Source: Microbacterium sp. 4R-513 (GTDB lineage: Bacteria > Actinomycetota > Actinomycetes > Actinomycetales > Microbacteriaceae). From it: 64,000 bases of DNA. This document shows, piece by piece, positions 36,426-45,297 of the stretch (its first letter is position 1; every line of letters starts with the position of its first letter). A model generated the notes under the pieces. That model was not told the DNA's origin and made no database searches. It saw nothing but the letters and a program-made list of their open reading frames with translations. The stretch covers positions 2,604,001 through 2,668,000 of the forward strand of contig NZ_CP049256.1 in NCBI RefSeq assembly GCF_011046485.1, read 5' to 3'. Both the position numbers and the translations under genes were made by a program.

Positions 36426-37927
36426 GGGGTGTCTCCTTTCGGGGCTGCGGCGGGCGCGGCCCGGTCCGCGAGCGCGGTGGCGACGAAGCGCCGGAAGATG
36501 CGGTCGAGGTGGGCTCGAGGCGCCGGCGCGACCGGCTCCCGCGGAAGCGCCACGTCGTCGGCGAGGACGCCGGCGCGCACTCCGGCGATGAGCGCCGCGC
36601 CCGCCGCGACTGGTTCGGACACGGTGCACCGGAGCGTCGTCGTCGTGCCCGCTGCGGCCGCCGTCAGGCTCGCCCACACCGGGATGCGCTGCGCGAGCGA
36701 CCCGAGGAGAGTGACGGTGGATGCCGCGTCCCCCGCGAGGGCGTCGGTGGTCTCACGCATCCACCGGGCGTGGCAGACGAGCGACTGCAGGAGACTCCGG
36801 ACGCGGTCGTCGGTCGTGTCGGTGGAACCCGGGAAGATGCGCAGTGCCGCGTCCGGCCGGGGAGCCGGGCACTGGCGCCCCGACGGATAGGGGAGCACCA
36901 TGCCTGCGGCGGGAGTCCACGTTTCGGCGTCGAGCTCGGCGAGCCGCGCGTGGACGCGGTCGTCTGGATGCTGTTGGTCCCACTGCGCCAGCAGCGCCCC
37001 GCACGCGGGACTGCCGCCCAGGATCGTCGAGGCCGCACCGTCGATCGTGCGCCCGACCGCGAAACCGGCGGCGACCGCGCCGCGCCGGTCCGCGGCATCC
37101 GTCACCCGGACGACAGCCTCGGCCGTCCCGAGCGAGTCCGCCGCCTCGCCGGGCGCGCGCACCCCGGCGGCCCACGCTCCGACGATGTGGTCGTGACCGG
37201 CGACGGTGACCGGGATTCCGGCAGGCAGCCCGAAAGCGAGCGCCGACGTCGACGTCCGAGGCAGCGCCGCGCCCGGAGTGCGGAGTTCGGGAAGAACGGA
37301 GGGATGGATGCCGAGAAAGGCCAGCACCTCGGCATCCCAAACCTCGCCACGGCCTCCGGCCATCATCGTGCGGCCCGCGAGGGTGTGGTCGGTCGTGCGC
37401 ACTCCGGTCAGCGCGTGGGTGAGGAGGTCGGCGGCTCCGGCCCAGTGACGCATGCGGGCGAAGGCCTGCGGCTGCTCGCTGCGAAGCGCCGTCAGGGCGA
37501 CGGCGGCCGGCTTGGTGGTCGCCGGCACGCCGGTGTCGGTCGCGAGATCGGGAAAGGACGAAAGTAGAGCGTCGAGGTGCGCGCGGTCGACGTGCGCGTC
37601 CCAGCGCACGAGGCCGGTGAGCGGCAGCCCGGCATGGTCGATGGCCGCTCCGCTCTCGGCCATGGCGGCGATGCCGACGGCCGCGATCGGTCCGTCGGCA
37701 TGCTCCGCGCACGCACGCGTCACCTCGGTCGCTCCGGCGAGGAGGCCCGGCACATCACGCGCCGAGACGCGGTGGGCGACGTGCCTCAGGACGGGTTCGC
37801 GCGCGGAGGAGATCTCGACGAGCGCGGCCTTGGTGGAGGTGCTGCCGAGGTCGATTCCGATGAGCGCGGTCGCTCTCGACCCATCGCCCAGCGAGGGCGC
37901 TGTTCCACCGCTTGGTCTCGTCGTCAA
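36422..37927 (-). CDS. FGGY-family carbohydrate kinase
   Basis: About 501 residues if read from TTG 37927; the start is uncertain because there is no ATG, and an in-frame GTG at 37954 overlaps the divergent promoter. Phosphate-binding motif LIGIDLGSTSTKAALVE, substrate region GAAIDHAGLPLTGLVRWDAH, VTVAGHDHIVGAWAAGVRAP and the second-domain motif TVTLLGSLAQRIPVWASL are visible. FGGY kinases phosphorylate polyols and ketoses such as xylulose, ribulose or glycerol. It leads the kinase-aldolase-racemase operon (overlap of 4 bp with the aldolase) and is divergent from the permeases, sharing the operator region at 37933-37985. Confidence 0.83.
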   Translation of the reverse strand: MTTRPSGGTAPSLGDGSRATALIGIDLGSTSTKAALVEISSAREPVLRHVAHRVSARDVPGLLAGATEVTRACAEHADGPIAAVGIAAMAESGAAIDHAGLPLTGLVRWDAHVDRAHLDALLSSFPDLATDTGVPATTKPAAVALTALRSEQPQAFARMRHWAGAADLLTHALTGVRTTDHTLAGRTMMAGGRGEVWDAEVLAFLGIHPSVLPELRTPGAALPRTSTSALAFGLPAGIPVTVAGHDHIVGAWAAGVRAPGEAADSLGTAEAVVRVTDAADRRGAVAAGFAVGRTIDGAASTILGGSPACGALLAQWDQQHPDDRVHARLAELDAETWTPAAGMVLPYPSGRQCPAPRPDAALRIFPGSTDTTDDRVRSLLQSLVCHARWMRETTDALAGDAASTVTLLGSLAQRIPVWASLTAAAAGTTTTLRCTVSEPVAAGAALIAGVRAGVLADDVALPREPVAPAPRAHLDRIFRRFVATALADRAAPAAAPKGDTP

Positions 37928-37932
37928 GCCTG

Positions 37933-37985
37933 TTGCCACTTCTTTTGGGCGCACTTATAGTCGCGCTTGTGGCAACGATGCCACA
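37933..37985 (+). promoter_or_regulatory. Promoter and LacI-type operator between kinase and permease genes
   Basis: TTGCCA (37933-37938), 16 nt, then TATAGT (37955-37960) make a good sigma-A-type promoter toward the permeases. Directly after it lies TGTGGCAACGATGCCACA (37968-37985), with arms TGTGGCA/TGCCACA and an ACGA centre, placed at the transcription start. GTTGCCAC (37932-37939) is also inverted relative to GTGGCAAC (37969-37976). Confidence 0.75.
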
Positions 37986-38043
37986 TCCCGACTCCAGAGA
38001 GGACCACGATCGTGCGCCGCTCCCGAACAAGGACGTGCAGGAC

Positions 38044-39027
38044 ATGAGCGTCGACAGCGATGTCGCGGCCGACGCGGTGGCGGCGGAGGGATCTGGGCGC
38101 AAGCGCCGCGTGAAGAAGGTCCGCGTGAAGCAGGAGTACAACCGGCGCGAGGTGCTCACGGCTTACGCGTTCATCTCGCCGTGGATCATCGGCTTCCTCG
38201 TCTTCACCGCGGGCGCCATGATCTACAGCCTGGTCATCTCGTTCAGCCGCTATCAGCTCGCGACCGGCGCTATGCGTCCAATCGGACTGGCCAACTACGA
38301 GGGGCTCTTCCAGGACCCCAAGGTCATGACGTCGCTCGGGAACACCCTGTTCTACGCCGTGCTGGCGGTGCCCCTCGAGATCACGTTCGCGCTCTTCCTC
38401 GCGTTGCTCCTCGACCGCGTCACCCGCGGCGCAGGCGTTTTCCGGACGCTCTACTACCTTCCCAAGATGACCCCGGCGGTCGCCACGGCGGCGGTGTTCT
38501 TCCTCCTCCTCAACGGCAACCAGGGGGCGATCAACAAGGGACTCGCAGCCATCGGCATCCAGGGTCCGCAGTGGCTGCTGGACCCGAACTGGGTCAAGCC
38601 CTCGATCGTGATCATGACCCTGTGGGGCGTGAGCGGCACGATGGTGATCTTCCTCGCGGCGCTCAAGAACGTCCCGCGGGACCTCTACGAGGTGGCGCAG
38701 ATCGACGGCGCCGGCCCGGTGCGCCGCTTCTTCTCCATCACGCTGCCGATGATCTCGGGAGCGCTGTTCTTCAACATCATCGTGCTCACGATCGCCGCGC
38801 TGCAGACATTCGATCAGGCCTACCTGCTCTTCTATCGAGATCAGGTGCAGGGAGCTTCGGATGCCTCGCTCTTCTACGCCGTCTACCTGTTCCAGCAGGC
38901 GTTCCGGCAGTTCAACTTCGGCTTCGCCGCGGCGATGGCATGGCTGATCTTCGTGATCATCATGGTCATCTCGCTCGTGCAGGTGAAGCTCGGCAACCGA
39001 TTCGTCTACTACGAGAACGAGCGTTGA
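38044..39027 (+). CDS. Sugar ABC importer permease, first (UgpA/MalF type)
   Basis: 327 residues from ATG 38044 (MSVDSDVAADAVAAEGSGRK). A charged N-terminal tail of about 35 residues is followed by six membrane segments, starting VLTAYAFISPWIIGFLVFTA. The EAA loop KNVPRDLYEVAQIDGAGPVR contacts the ATPase. In front of it, GAGAGGA (37997-38003) precedes a GTG (38012) that opens an 11-codon frame whose TGA overlaps the ATG at 38044, so translation may be coupled to a leader frame. It pairs with the next gene. No ATPase gene lies in the cluster; as in many actinomycetes a shared MsiK-like ATPase encoded elsewhere is likely. Confidence 0.85.
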   Translation: MSVDSDVAADAVAAEGSGRKRRVKKVRVKQEYNRREVLTAYAFISPWIIGFLVFTAGAMIYSLVISFSRYQLATGAMRPIGLANYEGLFQDPKVMTSLGNTLFYAVLAVPLEITFALFLALLLDRVTRGAGVFRTLYYLPKMTPAVATAAVFFLLLNGNQGAINKGLAAIGIQGPQWLLDPNWVKPSIVIMTLWGVSGTMVIFLAALKNVPRDLYEVAQIDGAGPVRRFFSITLPMISGALFFNIIVLTIAALQTFDQAYLLFYRDQVQGASDASLFYAVYLFQQAFRQFNFGFAAAMAWLIFVIIMVISLVQVKLGNRFVYYENER

Positions 39028-39029
39028 TC

Positions 39030-39962
39030 ATGGCCATCGACACCCGCACCCCACCTCCCCAGACGTCGGCCGCCGAACCGGAGGAGACGGTCGATCCCCG
39101 TCGGCGTCGCTCGTGGCGCGCCGGCGCCGTGATCTTCGGCATCCTCAAGTGGGCTCTCCTCGTCGGCTTCGCGATGCTGTTCCTCTACCCGCTGGTATGG
39201 CTCCTCGCCGCGAGCCTCAAGCCGCGCGGTCAGGTGTTCGACAACCGGCTGATCCCGCTCACCTTCCAGCCCGAGAACTACGTGAAGGTGTGGGACGAGC
39301 TGCCCCTGCTCGCCTGGGTCGGTAACAGCCTCCTCATCGCGATCCTGGCGGCAGGCTTCGTCACCATCTCGAGCTCGCTCGTCGCGTGGGGATTCGCCCA
39401 CTTCCGGTTCCCGGGCCGGAACATCCTGTTCGGAGTGGTGCTCGCCACCATGATGCTTCCCGGCGCGGTCACACTCGTTCCGCAGTACCTCATCTGGAAC
39501 AACCTCGGTCTCGTGGGGACGAACGTGCCGCTCTGGGGGATGAATCTCTTCGGCTCGGCGTTCTACATCTTCCTTCAGCGCCAGTTCTTCCTGGGACTCC
39601 CGCGGGAGATCTTCGAGGCGGCCAGGGTCGACGGCGTGAGTCAGTGGGGCATGTTCTGGCGCATGGTCTTCCCGCTGTCGATCCCGTCGTTCATCATCGT
39701 GTTCCTGTTCGAGTTCCAGGCGAGCTGGAACAACCTGCAGGCCGCCCTCATCTACCTGAACGCGGGATCGGCCGAGGGCTACACGGTGCCTCTCGGCATC
39801 GCGTCGGCCATGACCAAGTACAGCCCGACCAACGGAGGGCACGGCGACTATCAGTACGTGATGGTGGCAGCGCTCGTCGTCACCCTGCCGATGCTGCTCC
39901 TGTTCGCCTTCGGCCAGCGCTACTTCGTCGAGGGCGTCGCCACGCAAGGTCGCAAGGGGTGA
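39030..39962 (+). CDS. Sugar ABC importer permease, second (UgpE/MalG type)
   Basis: 310 residues from ATG 39030, two bases after the first permease stop. An N-terminal tail of about 35 residues, six membrane segments (ILKWALLVGFAMLFLYPLVW first) and the EAA loop GLPREIFEAARVDGVSQWGM are visible. It forms the channel with the first permease. The reading frame is open far upstream on the opposite side of the kinase gene, but that part is only an overlap. A small hairpin, GGAGAA-CCGC-TTCTCC, follows at 39985-40000, next to an operator. Confidence 0.88.
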   Translation: MAIDTRTPPPQTSAAEPEETVDPRRRRSWRAGAVIFGILKWALLVGFAMLFLYPLVWLLAASLKPRGQVFDNRLIPLTFQPENYVKVWDELPLLAWVGNSLLIAILAAGFVTISSSLVAWGFAHFRFPGRNILFGVVLATMMLPGAVTLVPQYLIWNNLGLVGTNVPLWGMNLFGSAFYIFLQRQFFLGLPREIFEAARVDGVSQWGMFWRMVFPLSIPSFIIVFLFEFQASWNNLQAALIYLNAGSAEGYTVPLGIASAMTKYSPTNGGHGDYQYVMVAALVVTLPMLLLFAFGQRYFVEGVATQGRKG

Positions 39963-39984
39963 GCCGGCCACCGCGACACGAGAG

Positions 39985-40138
39985 CGGAGAACCGCTTCTC
40001 CTGAGAACGTTCCCAGAGAAAGGCCCTTGGCAGGTGCAAGGTTCGTGCGCAATTCTGCGGAATGGCAAGAAGAGAGGGTGGCGGTTGTCGTAGCGATGAC
40101 CACTGCTCTATCGTCCGAAATGTGGGAAGGTTCTCACA
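39985..40138 (+). promoter_or_regulatory. Hairpin and two LacI-type operators before the binding-protein gene
   Basis: GGAGAA-CCGC-TTCTCC (39985-40000) may end the permease transcript. Two operators follow: CCTGAGAACGTTCCCAGA (40000-40017) and TGTGGGAAGGTTCTCACA (40121-40138). The spacing between them, 121 nt centre to centre, is near 11.5 helical turns and could allow looping. The gene starts at 40206. Confidence 0.65.
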
Positions 40139-40205
40139 ATTGCATCGCCCGAGGCGAGTTCGCAGCTGAGCACGCCATCGGATCACAGCTCCGAGAGGAA
40201 GTTCG

Positions 40206-41582
40206 ATGAAGAAGACCAGGTACGCACTGATGGCCGTCGCGGCCGCCGTGTCGCTCGTCACCCTCACCGCATGCGGCGGCGGAGGCGGGGGAGCGGCGGG
40301 CGGCGGCGACCTCTCGAAGGATTACAGCGGCGACCTCGCCGTGTGGGGCTTCGAGAACGCCGACGAGGTCGGCACGTCGCGGATGGACGTCGCCGAGAAG
40401 GTCGTCGGCGAGAACGACGTGAAGGTCAAGGTCGACGCATCGGCGTTCGATGCGCAGAAGTTCACCACCCGCGCCGCCAGCGGCAAGATCAGCGACGTCG
40501 TCCAGATGGATCGGCAGTTCGTGGCCACCTACGCCGCCCAGGGCCTCATCATGCCGCTGGACAAGTGCTTCGACCTGTACGGCGTCGACCCGAAGTCGTA
40601 CTGGTATCCGCAAGTGATCGATGACGTGACCTACGACGGCGAGGTGTATGCGGTGCCGCAGTTCTACCAGCCGCCGGCCCTTCTGCTCAACGAGCGAGTC
40701 ATGCAGCAGGCCGGCGTCACCGACGAGCAGCTCGACACCTCCAACCCCGACGCACTCCTCGAAGCGATCAAGAAGATGACCGTTCTGGACGGCCAGAACC
40801 CCACGCGACTGGGCTTCGATCCGCAGGGCGTCTCGAAGGCCGGACTGTGGATGCTGAGCTTCGGCGGTCAGACGATCGACAAGGACGGCAAGCCCGCCCT
40901 TGACGACCCGAACAACGCCAAGGCGGTCGAGTTCCTGAAGGAGATCTACGACGCGCAGGGCGGCTACGCCAACGTCAAGAGCTTCGTCGACTCGTTCGAC
41001 GTGTTCGGTGACAACAACTCCTACGTCGCCGACCAGGTGGGCGCCGCGGTGTTCGACCAGTGGTACGTGAACGTGCTCACGCCGTACGCCGAGAAGGTGC
41101 AGATCGGCGCTGTGCCGCTCAAGACCCAGGACGGCGACCCGTTCACGGTCGCGAGCGGAACCTCCTTCGTGATCCCCACCTCGGCGAAGAACCCCTCTGC
41201 GGCCTGCGCGTACGCGCTCGCCCTCACGTCGAAGGACGCGTGGGAGGCTGCGGGCAAGGCGCGCGATGAGACGACGAAGGCCGACGCCTCGCGCTTCGGC
41301 ATCAACGCCGGTCTGTTCACGGGCTCACCCGAGAACGACCAGTCGATCCGCGAGCAGTACGTCAAGGCGACCGATTTCCCGGGCTTCGACCAGGCGATCA
41401 ACACCTATTACGACGTCACCGCGAGCGGCAAGTCGTTCGGCTCGTCTCCGGCCGGCCAGCAGATCCAGACGGAGCTGCAGAACGCGGTCACCTCGGCGCT
41501 CCTCGGCGAGAAGACCGCCGAAGAAGCGCTGAAGGGCGCTCAGGAAGCGGCCACGCGGGCCTACAACCAGGCTGCAGGCTGA
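40206..41582 (+). CDS. Sugar-binding lipoprotein, family 1
   Basis: 458 residues. Lipoprotein signal MKKTRYALMAVAAAVSLVTL with lipobox LTAC and Cys23, then a Gly-rich linker. The rest is of the SBP_bac_1 type (LAVWGFENADEVG, QFVATYAAQGLIMPLDKCF, YAVPQFYQPPALLLNERVM, TSFVIPTSAKNPSAACAYAL). It captures a mono- or oligosaccharide outside the membrane for the permease pair encoded just upstream. Two LacI-type palindromes lie ahead of it, so it has its own regulated promoter and can be made in excess. Its ligand is the key to the regulon but cannot be read from the sequence. A strong terminator follows. Confidence 0.87.
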   Translation: MKKTRYALMAVAAAVSLVTLTACGGGGGGAAGGGDLSKDYSGDLAVWGFENADEVGTSRMDVAEKVVGENDVKVKVDASAFDAQKFTTRAASGKISDVVQMDRQFVATYAAQGLIMPLDKCFDLYGVDPKSYWYPQVIDDVTYDGEVYAVPQFYQPPALLLNERVMQQAGVTDEQLDTSNPDALLEAIKKMTVLDGQNPTRLGFDPQGVSKAGLWMLSFGGQTIDKDGKPALDDPNNAKAVEFLKEIYDAQGGYANVKSFVDSFDVFGDNNSYVADQVGAAVFDQWYVNVLTPYAEKVQIGAVPLKTQDGDPFTVASGTSFVIPTSAKNPSAACAYALALTSKDAWEAAGKARDETTKADASRFGINAGLFTGSPENDQSIREQYVKATDFPGFDQAINTYYDVTASGKSFGSSPAGQQIQTELQNAVTSALLGEKTAEEALKGAQEAATRAYNQAAG

Positions 41583-41590
41583 CCTGAATC

Positions 41591-41627
41591 CGACGGCGGG
41601 CGGTCCCCTCGGGGCCGCCCGCCGTCG
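41591..41627 (+). terminator. Strong GC hairpin after the binding-protein gene
   Basis: CGACGGCGGGCGG (41591-41603) and CCGCCCGCCGTCG (41615-41627) form a perfect 13-bp stem around an 11-nt loop. It starts 8 nt after the stop codon. Confidence 0.7.
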
Positions 41628-41800
41628 CATGCGACCCCGGCGCGGGGCCGGAGACATCGCCGCACGGGTCGGGCCCCCGGCATCCTGATCCCGTCCGAAC
41701 CGTCCCACGCCCCCTCGCCGTGACCGCGGGGTTTACGATGAGCCGAGACTGACGACGCCGGAGTCGCCGAGCCAGAACGAGCACCTCTTCGGGAGAATTC

Positions 41801-43957
41801 ATGTCGGACGTCGCCGCCTCGCGAACGAGCCCATCGCCGAGCACCGATCCGGTGATGACGCACCGGATGATCCTGTTCGTGATCTTCGGCCTGATGGCCG
41901 GCATGTTCCTGTCGGCCCTCGACCAGACGATCGTCGGCACCGCCATCCGCACGATCGGCGACGATCTGCACGGACTCAGTCAGCAGGCGTGGGTCACGAC
42001 GGCGTACCTCATCACCTCCACGATCTCGACGCCGATCTACGGCAAGCTCTCCGACATCTTCGGCCGTCGGCCGCTGTTCATCTTCGCGATCGTCGTGTTC
42101 ATCATCGGGTCGATCCTCGCGTCGTTCTCGACCTCGATGCTCGAGCTCGCGGCCTTCCGCGCGATCCAGGGACTCGGAGCCGGCGGTCTTATGTCGATGC
42201 CGCTCGCGATCATGGGCGACATCCTCGCCCCGCGCGAGCGCGCCAAGTACCAGGGCTACTTCCTAGCGGTCTTCGGCATCTCGAGCCTGCTCGGCCCCCT
42301 CATCGGCGGCCTCTTCGCCGGCGCCGACCAGATCCTCGGCATCGACGGATGGCGCTGGGTCTTCCTCATCAACGTGCCGATCGGCATCTTCGCTCTCGCC
42401 ATCGTGCTGCGCTTCCTGCACATTCCGAGGCATCCACGTCATTCCGTCCGCATCGACTGGTTCGGGGCCGCATTCGTCATCACGGCGCTCGTGCCGCTGC
42501 TGCTCGTTGCCGAGCAGGGACGCGAGTGGGGCTGGGGCTCGCCGATCTCGCTCCTCTGCTACGCGATCGGCGCCATCGGCATCGTCGCGTTCATCGTCAC
42601 CGAGATCCGGATGAAGGATGACGCGCTCATCCCGCTGAAGCTCTTCCGCTCGCCGACCTTCTCGATGGCGACCGTCATCGGCGTCTTCGTCGGCTTCGGC
42701 ATGTTCGGCGCGATGCTCACCATCCCGCTGTACCTGCAGCTCGTCCTCGGATCGACGCCCACCGAGAGCGGCCTGCAGATGCTGCCGATGATCCTCGGCC
42801 TCATGATTGCCTCGATCGGCAGCGGCCAGATCATCGCCCGCACGGGCCGGTACCGGATGTTCCCAATTCTCGGCACCGCCCTCATGACGGTGGCGTTCTG
42901 GTGGCTGACGCACCTGCAGTACAACGGGTCGTACTGGTTCATGGCCGGCGCGATGCTCCTCCTCGGGCTCGGCCTCGGGCAGCTCATGCAGACGCTCACG
43001 ATCGCGAGCCAGAACTCCGTGGGCCTGCGCGACATGGGCGTCGCGACGAGCGCCTCGACCTTCTTCCGCCAGATCGGCGGAACCCTCGGCACCGCCGTGC
43101 TGCTCTCGCTCATGTTCGCCGTCATGCCGGCGAACATCCAGACCTCCTTCGCCGACGAAGACACCCTCACCTCGGCGCTCGATGCGGCGTTCGATCCGGA
43201 CGTCGCGAACGATCCGGCGAACGCCGAGATCATGGACAAGATCTACACGCCGATCGTCTCCGGCATCACCGGTGCGACGACGGCTCAGGTGCAAGCCGGG
43301 CTTTCAGAGGCGACGGATGCCGCGGTCCAGGCCGTCGCCGAACAGGTCGCCGATGGCACGATCCCCGCCTCTGCGCAGGAAGCAGCGACCACCGCGGCCG
43401 TGGCGCAGGCGCAGGCCGCCGCGACCGAGAAGATCCAGCAGCAGGTGCCCGTAGCCCGGGTCGCCGAGGACGGCACGGTGACCCTCGACTTCTCGGATCC
43501 CGAGCAGCGCGCGGCGTTCGTCGCATCCGTCGTCCCCACGATCCAGGACCAGTTCGCCGAGGGTGACGACGATTCGGCGACGGATGACTCGGCCATCAAC
43601 GACACCTCATTCCTGCTCGGAGCCGACCCGGCCCTCACCAAGCCGATGCTCGTCGCCTTCAACGCCTCGGCCGTCACGGTGTACTGGGTCGCGATGTGGG
43701 TCGTGCTCGTCGCCTTCATCCTGTCGCTGTTCTTCCGCACGCCGCCGCTGCGCGACAAGTCGGCGCTGCAGGAGGCCGTGGACGACCAGGCGGCGCTCGA
43801 GGCGCAGCGGGCGGCCAACGAGATGGGGGCGCTCGTCGAGCCCAACGCCTCGCACACCGAGGAGCTCGCCGTGGTCGGCGTCGGCGGTCCGCCGCAGACC
43901 CGGCGCGAGGCCCGCGCTGCCCGCGAGGCGGCGGAGCGCGACTCGGCCGAGCCCTAG
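41801..43957 (+). CDS. MFS drug exporter, DHA2 (14-segment) type, with large outside loop
   Basis: 718 residues. Typical DHA2 features: MFLSALDQTIVGTAIRTIGD at the start of segment 1, SDIFGRRPLFIF loop, GLGAGGLMSMPLAIMGDILA, and MALINE-like repeats giving 14 membrane segments. It exports drugs or lipophilic cations in exchange for protons. Between the last two segments there is an insert of about 180 residues (from about residue 445 to 625), Ala/Gln/Asp-rich and probably helical, outside the membrane; such inserts occur in actinobacterial homologs. The C-terminal tail is charged. It has no visible regulator next to it. Confidence 0.87.
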   Translation: MSDVAASRTSPSPSTDPVMTHRMILFVIFGLMAGMFLSALDQTIVGTAIRTIGDDLHGLSQQAWVTTAYLITSTISTPIYGKLSDIFGRRPLFIFAIVVFIIGSILASFSTSMLELAAFRAIQGLGAGGLMSMPLAIMGDILAPRERAKYQGYFLAVFGISSLLGPLIGGLFAGADQILGIDGWRWVFLINVPIGIFALAIVLRFLHIPRHPRHSVRIDWFGAAFVITALVPLLLVAEQGREWGWGSPISLLCYAIGAIGIVAFIVTEIRMKDDALIPLKLFRSPTFSMATVIGVFVGFGMFGAMLTIPLYLQLVLGSTPTESGLQMLPMILGLMIASIGSGQIIARTGRYRMFPILGTALMTVAFWWLTHLQYNGSYWFMAGAMLLLGLGLGQLMQTLTIASQNSVGLRDMGVATSASTFFRQIGGTLGTAVLLSLMFAVMPANIQTSFADEDTLTSALDAAFDPDVANDPANAEIMDKIYTPIVSGITGATTAQVQAGLSEATDAAVQAVAEQVADGTIPASAQEAATTAAVAQAQAAATEKIQQQVPVARVAEDGTVTLDFSDPEQRAAFVASVVPTIQDQFAEGDDDSATDDSAINDTSFLLGADPALTKPMLVAFNASAVTVYWVAMWVVLVAFILSLFFRTPPLRDKSALQEAVDDQAALEAQRAANEMGALVEPNASHTEELAVVGVGGPPQTRREARAAREAAERDSAEP

Positions 43958-44003
43958 CCACGGCGGTCTGAACTCACGGCGCGATGTGGCCGAGACTTGA
44001 CCC

Positions 44004-44963
44004 GTGAGAGCTGTCGTCTACGACCGGTACGGAGGCCCTGACGAGCTGCGCCTGGAAGACGTCCCGGTTCCCGTGCCCAGGGCCGGTCAGGTGCTGGTAG
44101 AAGTCGTCGCGACGTCGATCAACCTGAGCGACTGGGAGAGCCTGACCGGCAGACCGGCCTACGCGCGCATGGGCGGGTTGACCGCGCCTCGCCGGCACGT
44201 CCTCGGCTCCGACATCGCCGGGCGCGTCGCCGCCGTCGGGCCTGGAGTGTTGGCCTTCCGCGTCGGCGACGAGGTCTACGGCGACAACCTGCAGCTCATG
44301 GGCGGCTTCGCCGAGTACGCCGTAGCCCCCGCCTCCGCGCTCGCGCCGAAGCCCGCGGGACTTTCGTTCGCCGAGGCATCCACGATTCCGCAGTCGGGCG
44401 CCATCGCGCTGCAGGCCGTCGCGCGGGTGAAGCCGGGGGAACGGATGCTGATCAACGGCGCCGGCGGTGGTTCCGGGTCGTTCGCGATGCAGCTCGCGAA
44501 GGCCGCCGGCGTGCACGTGACGGGCGTCGACAACGCCGCAAAGCTCGCGTTTGTGCGGGAGCTCGGCGCGGACGAGGTCATCGACTATCGCGCTCAGGAC
44601 TTCACGCGCACCGGCCCGTACGACCTGATCGTCGACTTCGTCGCGAGCAGGTCGGTGTTCGCCTACCGCCGTGCTCTCGCGCGGGGCGGTCGCTACTTCA
44701 TGGTCGGCGGCACGACCCGCACCATCTTCCGCCTCCTGACCCTCGGAACGCTGGTCGGCGCCGTTACCGGCACACGACTCGGCCTCCTGGTGGTGCAGGA
44801 GGGGCCTTCGCACTTCACGCCGCTGGCCGACCGCATTCTCGCCGGCGAGGTCAGCGTTCACATCGACAGCGTTCACCCTCTCGAGGCGGTGCCGCATGCG
44901 CTCGCGCACCACGGCGAGGGTCGCGCTCTCGGCAAAGTCGTCGTGGCGGTGCGCCCCGAGTAG
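44004..44963 (+). CDS. Zinc-independent MDR oxidoreductase (quinone oxidoreductase-like)
   Basis: 319 residues from GTG 44004 (MRAVVYDRYGGPDELRLEDV). A medium-chain dehydrogenase/reductase: GroES-like N-terminal domain (GSDIAGRVAAVGPGV), then a Rossmann domain with the NAD(P) motif INGAGGGSGSFAMQLAKAAG and AKLAFVRELGADEVIDYRAQ. The cysteines of the structural zinc site are absent, as in quinone oxidoreductases. It probably reduces quinones or enones with NAD(P)H in the cytoplasm. It is the last chromosomal gene before the tRNA used by the island. Confidence 0.85.
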   Translation: MRAVVYDRYGGPDELRLEDVPVPVPRAGQVLVEVVATSINLSDWESLTGRPAYARMGGLTAPRRHVLGSDIAGRVAAVGPGVLAFRVGDEVYGDNLQLMGGFAEYAVAPASALAPKPAGLSFAEASTIPQSGAIALQAVARVKPGERMLINGAGGGSGSFAMQLAKAAGVHVTGVDNAAKLAFVRELGADEVIDYRAQDFTRTGPYDLIVDFVASRSVFAYRRALARGGRYFMVGGTTRTIFRLLTLGTLVGAVTGTRLGLLVVQEGPSHFTPLADRILAGEVSVHIDSVHPLEAVPHALAHHGEGRALGKVVVAVRPE

Positions 44964-45016
44964 GCCGCGCCGGAGGCCGGGGGATCCGACGCCGAGCCCT
45001 AGACTGGATGCCGCCA

Positions 45017-45088
45017 GCCTCTGTAGCTCAATGGAAGAGCAGTTCCGTCCTAAGGAAACGGTTGGGGGTTCGAGTCCCTCCAGGGGCA
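45017..45088 (+). tRNA. tRNA-Arg (anticodon CCT)
   Basis: A cloverleaf can be folded: acceptor GCCTCTG/CAGGGGC, D arm GCTC/GAGC, anticodon stem GTTCC/GGAAA (one mismatch) with loop GTCCTAA and anticodon CCT, T arm GGGGG/CCCTC with loop TTCGAGT, discriminator A. CCA is not encoded. The 3' half is the probable attachment site of the island whose integrase gene lies 210 nt downstream. Confidence 0.9.
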
Positions 45089-45297
45089 CAGTCTCTTTTT
45101 GCCTCTGACCAGAAATTTTTTCTGTGGTCTGACCACGCAGAACGCGCTTTTGCCCGCTTTTTGCCCGCATACTGAAAATTCGGTGAGCCGAAAATAGCCG
45201 TCCGCAACGGGCTGCGCGCGACGTCTGAGAGCGCCAAAATCGAGCGTTTCGGGCGAAATCTGCCTCGTCGAGAAACTGAGCAATCTGCTCTCGGCGG
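45089..45297. other. Island junction: possible attachment and arm sites
   Basis: Between the tRNA end and the integrase stop codon the sequence is unusually T-rich. It holds a near-palindrome around CAGAAATTTTTTCTG (45112-45126) and a direct repeat of GCTTTT(T)GCCCGC (about 45146-45168). These fit integrase arm-binding sites or a terminator. A second copy of the tRNA 3' end, marking the other island boundary, was not seen in the window. Confidence 0.4.

Noticed and set aside
25754..41582. Calling the cluster a sulfoquinovose (sulfo-EMP) pathway
   Set aside because: Only the aldolase points there; the known isomerase, PfkB kinase and reductase are missing and no sulfonate-binding residues could be confirmed.
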